This document shows positions 8,058 through 11,556 of a DNA stretch of 11,556 nucleotides, piece after piece. Both the position numbers and the translations under genes were made by a program. The stretch covers positions 103,159-114,714 of the forward strand of contig NW_003112967.1 in NCBI RefSeq assembly GCF_000003605.2, in the 5' to 3' direction. Each line of letters opens with the position of its first letter. The first letter of the stretch is position 1. The stretch is from Saccoglossus kowalevskii. Lineage: Eukaryota; Hemichordata; Enteropneusta; Harrimaniidae. The notes under the pieces are model-generated. The model was not told the origin of the DNA. It searched no databases and saw only the letters and a program-made list of their open reading frames with translations.

Positions 8058-8069
8058 CAAAACTAAGAC
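8058..8069. repeat. Target-site duplication beside the LINE inverted end
   Basis: CAAAACTAAGAC is identical to 7193-7204. Its first four bases also match the element sequence GGCAAA, so the exact border is ambiguous by up to four bases. Confidence 0.78.
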
Positions 8070-8317
8070 ACACCTTTGAAATAGCTGAACATTTTCTTCA
8101 ATACTGACAACGTTATTCTATGCTAAACAAATCATATAACACGTAAATTCTTCCCAGTCAAGCACGCAAAACCTTATCAAGCACATCATTTAGAGGATAT
8201 TCACCGCCAACATGGAAATATCGCATACATACAACTGTTTTGCGTTTACATACATACGCTCATATAAAGCGTTAAAACCACAAATAACTCTTGACATGAA
8301 AATTTGGACGCGCGGAT

Positions 8318-8319
<2 letters not shown>

Positions 8320-8369
<50 letters not shown>
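8320..8369. repeat. (AT)25 microsatellite
   Basis: This is an uninterrupted 50-bp AT dinucleotide run. The Tyr-Ile alternating open frames across it on both strands are artefacts. Confidence 0.97.
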
Positions 8370-8372
<3 letters not shown>

Positions 8373-8536
8373 AAACACGTCTTGGAATTTAATAGCATTT
8401 CAAATTTATAAATGTGGCAATCAAGTATTCTCGAAACAGGTGCATTACTGAATAGAGTAGTTAAGTTGTCAAAATATTCATAAATGTGGCACTATTGTAT
8501 CTAAGACATAATCAAAAGTCAGTGATACGTATTAGC

Positions 8537-8860
8537 TCACATTACGTTTTCCGCTGTACTGTGGAAAAAAAGAATTGCACTCGATGTGATGCTTTTCATA
8601 GTATTCTGTGTAAATAAATAATCCATTGATAAGGTTTCTATTTCAAAATTAAAACAATCGTAAACGCAATCAGTCGGTTTTAACTCAGAATCGCTTTCAT
8701 AAATAACATAAGAACGTACATGTTTTCTCTTAATCGGTTTGAAACATTTGTATATTAATTGAAATATCAAATGTCCTGCAGTTACTTGTCTACTGAACTC
8801 TCGGGAGATACATTGGTGCTCGGACGTAAATGAGAATGCCCTAGTTTGCGACGTATCCAT
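8537..8860 (-). other. Orphan 107-codon open frame, unassigned
   Basis: This ATG-to-stop frame of 107 residues has ordinary, non-repetitive composition, unlike the other long frames in the window. It is Cys-containing (six Cys), with a basic patch KPIKRKHVR in the middle and an acidic/aromatic stretch after it. I recognise no domain. Seven bases before the ATG the minus strand reads GTGTTTTTAG, which resembles a splice acceptor, and an in-frame stop lies there, so an internal or terminal exon is conceivable. There is no paralogue, promoter signature or poly-A context to support it. Frames of this length occur occasionally by chance in 11.5 kb of such DNA. Confidence 0.15.
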
Positions 8861-9054
8861 TGGCTAAAAACACTTTTTGCTTGACCATCATCTGCAGCGA
8901 GAGCGCAAAGGAGAGCTTTCAAGGGCTAGCCGATATTGACACACTCGCGTAAACTACATGGAAGTAAAAAAAACATTTGAAATATGTTTATATAATTTGT
9001 TTCATCCTGAACGAATTATGTTTATTTACACTGCCCTACTGTTCTGTTTTCATA

Positions 9055-9070
9055 ACAAGACTAGTCTTGT
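9055..9070. other. 16-bp perfect palindrome
   Basis: ACAAGACTAGTCTTGT equals its own reverse complement. It could bind a dimeric factor or be chance. It has no obvious gene neighbour. Confidence 0.7.
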
Positions 9071-9125
9071 GATTGGTTCTTGACAAATTCTGAATAGGCC
9101 ACGTCTCCAACTGTGCTGAACTGTG

Positions 9126-9159
9126 CCGTGCTTTCTGTATAACCGTGCTTTCTGTATAA
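9126..9159. repeat. 17-bp perfect tandem duplication
   Basis: CCGTGCTTTCTGTATAA is repeated exactly at 9126-9142 and 9143-9159. Perfect identity suggests a recent slippage duplication. Confidence 0.95.
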
Positions 9160-9902
9160 CTGTTCGTAAACTAATGGAGTAAGCAGACTAGAGGCGGGTG
9201 GTATATTGAACGTTCCATTCTGATGAAAAACGCAAGATATTAGACTATGTGTGACACTCCTAATTGAAAACCTTTATCTGATAATGCGGACAGATGTATG
9301 GTTTCACGCTTCGTGTCGGCATTCAGCCTGTCAAATCATATTGCTCATTTGGGTTAGTTAATAGGTAACAAAGCCCCTTCCCAGTATAGAAGTCGGTTTC
9401 TCATTATTTTCAGTGCAACCATTGTTTCAAAGCGCCTTGCTAATTTCATAGGCAATTATGCAAATATATACCAAGAGTGTTACGCGTGGTAATGTAAAAT
9501 ATGACTCGGTAAAAAATTATTGTTTTTTTAAACGAACTTTTTACAAACCATCACATCACTTAGATCACGATTCACGAATTCAGGACATGCTTGTATTGCT
9601 AGGTTAAAGTACACACAGAGTATTCAACGTGTCAAATGATGTTTACTGTGGACCACTCTGCTACAGTGTATTTCAAATGGCGTTGCTGTGTTGATGCATC
9701 ACAAACGTCGAAGAGAATACCTGCAATAATTTCTTCAAGTTTTTTTTTTCAAATGTGAGCTACGTAATAAGATTGCGACACCATATACATGTATATTTTT
9801 TGCCGTTATTTCAATTCATATTCACATTTACGTAAAATTTGTGTTTCGTTTAACGGTGTATATTTCCCAAGGTTCAAAGTTCCGTTAACTGTTAATACTA
9901 CT

Positions 9903-10135
9903 GTTACTAAATTTGAACGTTAAACAAATAAAAAATGTTACGGTTCGGTTACCTCTTAATTAAAGTTCGAGTTACTAAATGTGGACGTTCAATGGAAATA
10001 AAAAACATATGTCGCCGGTAGCTCGAAGTTTTGTTAATGTTTAGTTGGACATCAAGTTACAATTTGGGCGTGATTTTGCAAAAGTGGGCGTGATTTCTGA
10101 AATATGGACGTAACTCGATGTCAGTAACTCGAACT
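9903..10135. repeat. Nested direct and inverted repeat cluster (GTTACT / AGTAACTCGAACT)
   Basis: Several repeats interlock. GTTACTAAAT-TG-ACGTT with a shared AAATAAAAAA tract recurs 68 bp apart (9903 and 9971). A 13-bp perfect inverted pair AGTTCGAGTTACT (9964-9976) and AGTAACTCGAACT (10123-10135) encloses 146 bp. Within it, GACATCAAGTTAC (10048-10060) pairs with GTAACTCGATGTC (10110-10122) at 12 of 13 positions. Its loop carries TGGGCGTGATT units at exact 20-bp steps (10065, 10085, and a weaker one at 10105). I find no target-site duplication at the outer pair. It could be a decayed foldback/MITE or a repeatedly rearranged minisatellite. Confidence 0.7.
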
Positions 10136-10510
10136 ATTCAGCATCTCCTTTCGGAAAGTGTTATAGACCAACATCCCACCTTTCAATTCAACACAATATC
10201 GAAGTAACTCAAGCAACGACATTTAGCATAGCTTCTAGTTATGGCTTGGAATCTGCATGTCAGCTTTTCAATCTGTTCAACAATTTATAAGCAATTAAAC
10301 ACATTGTTACAGGGTAGTCGTAATTGCGTTAAATAATAGAAACGTGTAGCATAGCGGAATCAATAACGATGTGAGCAGTATGGCCTTTATTTACATTATG
10401 GTGGTCAGCACATAAAAACAAAATACTCTGATTGCTTTGATGGTAGTCATACCGGTGTAACCATGTATTTGATTCTATGAATAGATAATCATATTTATAG
10501 GGCTAATTAT
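10136..10510. other. Unassigned spacer before repeat copy 2
   Basis: I see no gene or structured repeat here. One further GTAACTCAAG word (10204) echoes the cluster to its left. The segment does not align convincingly with the sequence upstream of repeat copy 1. Confidence 0.5.
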
Positions 10511-11283
10511 CTAATACGTGATGTATGCCGAGTCGATGACAGTGCAGATGAGGGCGTAGTCATCGATTTTCAAATACATTCCTGTAACTTCGGGATATCA
10601 TTTTAATCGATACCATCAATGTATCACATACCGCTGTGATTGGTTGTCTGTCAACAGATCTACAAAAACTCTAATATATTTCATTGATTTTCTGGCGTAA
10701 CACAATACTGCTATTAACGGCCTGGAATGATTGCAATGCGTAATGCCAAGCTTTCTCAGCTTATTGGTTGTTACAATACAACTTCTACTTTGATGTAAAG
10801 TGAATGTTGACACTTACTTATTGATTTGGGGATCCAATAATAGTGAATGGTATTGCATTGACGCCATGCAGGTTAATTTATATATATATAATCAAGTTAG
10901 ATTACTGGGAGAGATAACAAGTTCGTCCGAGCACTACGTTAGATTACTGACAGATAACGCTGTCGTCTAAACACAGTGATTTACACATGTACATGCAATG
11001 TCTAAAGGTGTCTAAGTAGATTGTCTGGATTTCGATTTATATACAAATATGATGATGACAACATACGATATTGCTCACGGGAAATTACAACAGAAAATCA
11101 CTACAGTGTGCGTTTCCTATAGTATTTGACTCGTGATTGGTTTTATATTCGTTTGTGTATAAAGTGTGTTAAATAAAATAAGTTATATTGAAATATATAG
11201 CATCTCTCATATCTTAGGAAAGCATGATGTGATAATAACATATATTATTGTTTATGTTATAATGTTATAATAATTTTAAAGAT
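10511..11283 (+). repeat. Duplicated ~770-bp repeat, copy 2
   Basis: This aligns with 6336-7100 in the same orientation, starting at CTAATACGTGATGTAT and ending at GTTATAATAATTTTAAAGAT. Differences are substitutions plus many small indels, so the duplication is old. The minus-strand open frame at 10616-10813 is interrupted in copy 1 by stops soon after the shared FTLHQSR-like start, so it is not a conserved protein. Right of the end, copy 2 runs into AT-rich DNA and the 25-bp minisatellite, which copy 1 lacks. Confidence 0.85.
10783..10996 (+). promoter_or_regulatory. Conserved promoter-like core of copy 2
   Basis: This is the counterpart of 6622-6840. CCAAT (10834-10838) is intact, whereas the inverted CCAAT of copy 1 is changed here to ATTTGG. 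A TATA run lies at 10879-10891. The downstream motif GTTAGATTACTG...GATAAC...TCGTC appears twice, at 10896-10927 and 10938-10967. The second one still has the AGA that copy 1 lost. The stem GACAG/CTGTC (10949-10953, 10960-10964) is unchanged. The ATG after the block opens only eight codons. Regulatory function is inferred from conservation and layout only. Confidence 0.35.
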
Positions 11284-11335
11284 ATATATATGTTTATATA
11301 TACGATGTATCAATAATATCTTACTATTTTCTTAA

Positions 11336-11556
11336 TACACGTAGACAATGTAAGGTACGATGCACGTAGACAATGCAAAGTACGATACACGTTGACAATA
11401 CAAAGTACGATACACGTAGACAATGCAAAGTACGATACACGTAGACATTGCAAAGTACGATACACGTAGACAATGTAAAGTACGATACACGTAGACAATG
11501 CAAAGTACGATACACGTAGACAATGCAAAGTACGATACACGTAGACATTGTAAAGT
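11336..11556. repeat. 25-bp minisatellite running off the window
   Basis: The unit GTAGACAATGCAAAGTACGA plus TACAC repeats at an exact 25-bp step, with unit starts at 11341, 11366, 11391, 11416, 11441, 11466, 11491, 11516 and 11541. Variants are few: CAATG or CATTG, GCAAAG or GTAAAG, one GTTGAC and one TGCAC near the left edge. Units are nearly identical, so the array is young or well homogenised, and it continues past the end. Because 25 is not a multiple of 3 and the unit lacks minus-strand stops, all three minus frames are open with the same 25-residue peptide out of register. None is a gene. Confidence 0.97.

Larger units (their letters stand above)
8370..9849. other. Mostly featureless spacer
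   Basis: No gene can be named. Contents include a 12-bp direct repeat ATAAATGTGGCA (8408-8419 and 8480-8491), an orphan open frame on the minus strand, a 16-bp palindrome at 9055-9070, a 17-bp tandem duplication at 9126-9159 and short poly-A or poly-T runs (about 8966, 9521 and 9740). Confidence 0.5.

Noticed and set aside
8190-8451. Open frames on both strands with Tyr-Ile alternation
   Set aside because: They are carried by the (AT)25 run.
9220-9226. CTGATGA, a hammerhead ribozyme core word
   Set aside because: No following stem II, no GAAA core box and no pairing arms are present at suitable spacing.
9458-9465. Octamer ATGCAAAT (also at 6238-6245)
   Set aside because: Eight-base matches are expected by chance in AT-rich DNA of this length, and no snRNA or histone-like gene follows.
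9871-9884. GGTTCAAAGTTCC resembling a tRNA/SINE B box (also GGTTCAAATAC near 5593)
   Set aside because: Spacing differs from the B-box consensus, and no A box or cloverleaf could be drawn upstream.
10616-10813. 65-codon minus-strand open frame in repeat copy 2
   Set aside because: The equivalent frame in copy 1 hits stop codons shortly after the conserved beginning, so there is no coding constraint.
6336-11283. LTR retrotransposon with the two repeats as LTRs
   Set aside because: There are no TG...CA ends, no tRNA-primer site after copy 1, no polypurine tract or gag/pol between, and the copies are strongly diverged.
11310-11548. Three minus-strand open frames, possibly a repeat protein; also a CRISPR-like look
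   Set aside because: All three frames give one peptide out of register, and units are contiguous with no unique spacers, so it is a plain minisatellite.

Overview
This window looks like intergenic or intronic DNA from an animal nuclear genome, probably an invertebrate. It is AT-rich and has no compact operon-like gene layout. It holds long (AT)n runs, minisatellites, a dead LINE retrotransposon and small transposon-like elements. CpG dinucleotides are not conspicuously scarce by eye, which argues mildly against a vertebrate. The LINE remnant resembles the endonuclease/reverse-transcriptase elements common in marine invertebrates and fish, but I cannot name the species. I found no intact protein-coding gene and no convincing tRNA or rRNA.

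Layout. Bases 1-3648 are largely featureless AT-rich DNA with one (AT)16 run, one good hairpin (752-795) and a weak inverted-repeat candidate (2667-2933). Bases 3655-4330 form a complete non-autonomous DNA transposon: 15-bp perfect terminal inverted repeats, 6-bp target-site duplications outside them, and an internal G-rich minisatellite of two alternating ~30-bp unit types. Bases 4337-5700 are unannotatable apart from a hairpin at 5603-5642. Bases 5701-5980 are a degenerate C-rich, G-poor pentamer-like repeat.

Two diverged copies of a ~770-bp repeat lie in the same orientation at 6336-7100 and 10511-11283. A ~215-bp core in each (6622-6840 and 10783-10996) is much better conserved than the rest. 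It contains a CCAAT box, a TATA-like run and a conserved downstream block with an internal duplication. This is the least explained object in the window and could be a promoter-bearing module.

Between the two copies sits a 5'-inverted LINE fragment (7205-8057). Its reverse-transcriptase part is on the + strand and its 3' part is on the - strand. A perfect 12-bp target-site duplication flanks it, which is the signature of twin priming. After it come (AT)25 (8320-8369), about 1.5 kb of plain sequence with one orphan open frame, and a cluster of nested direct and inverted repeats (9903-10135). The window ends inside a 25-bp minisatellite (11336-11556).

No set of genes here works together. The biology is that of repeat dynamics, plus a possible duplicated regulatory module.
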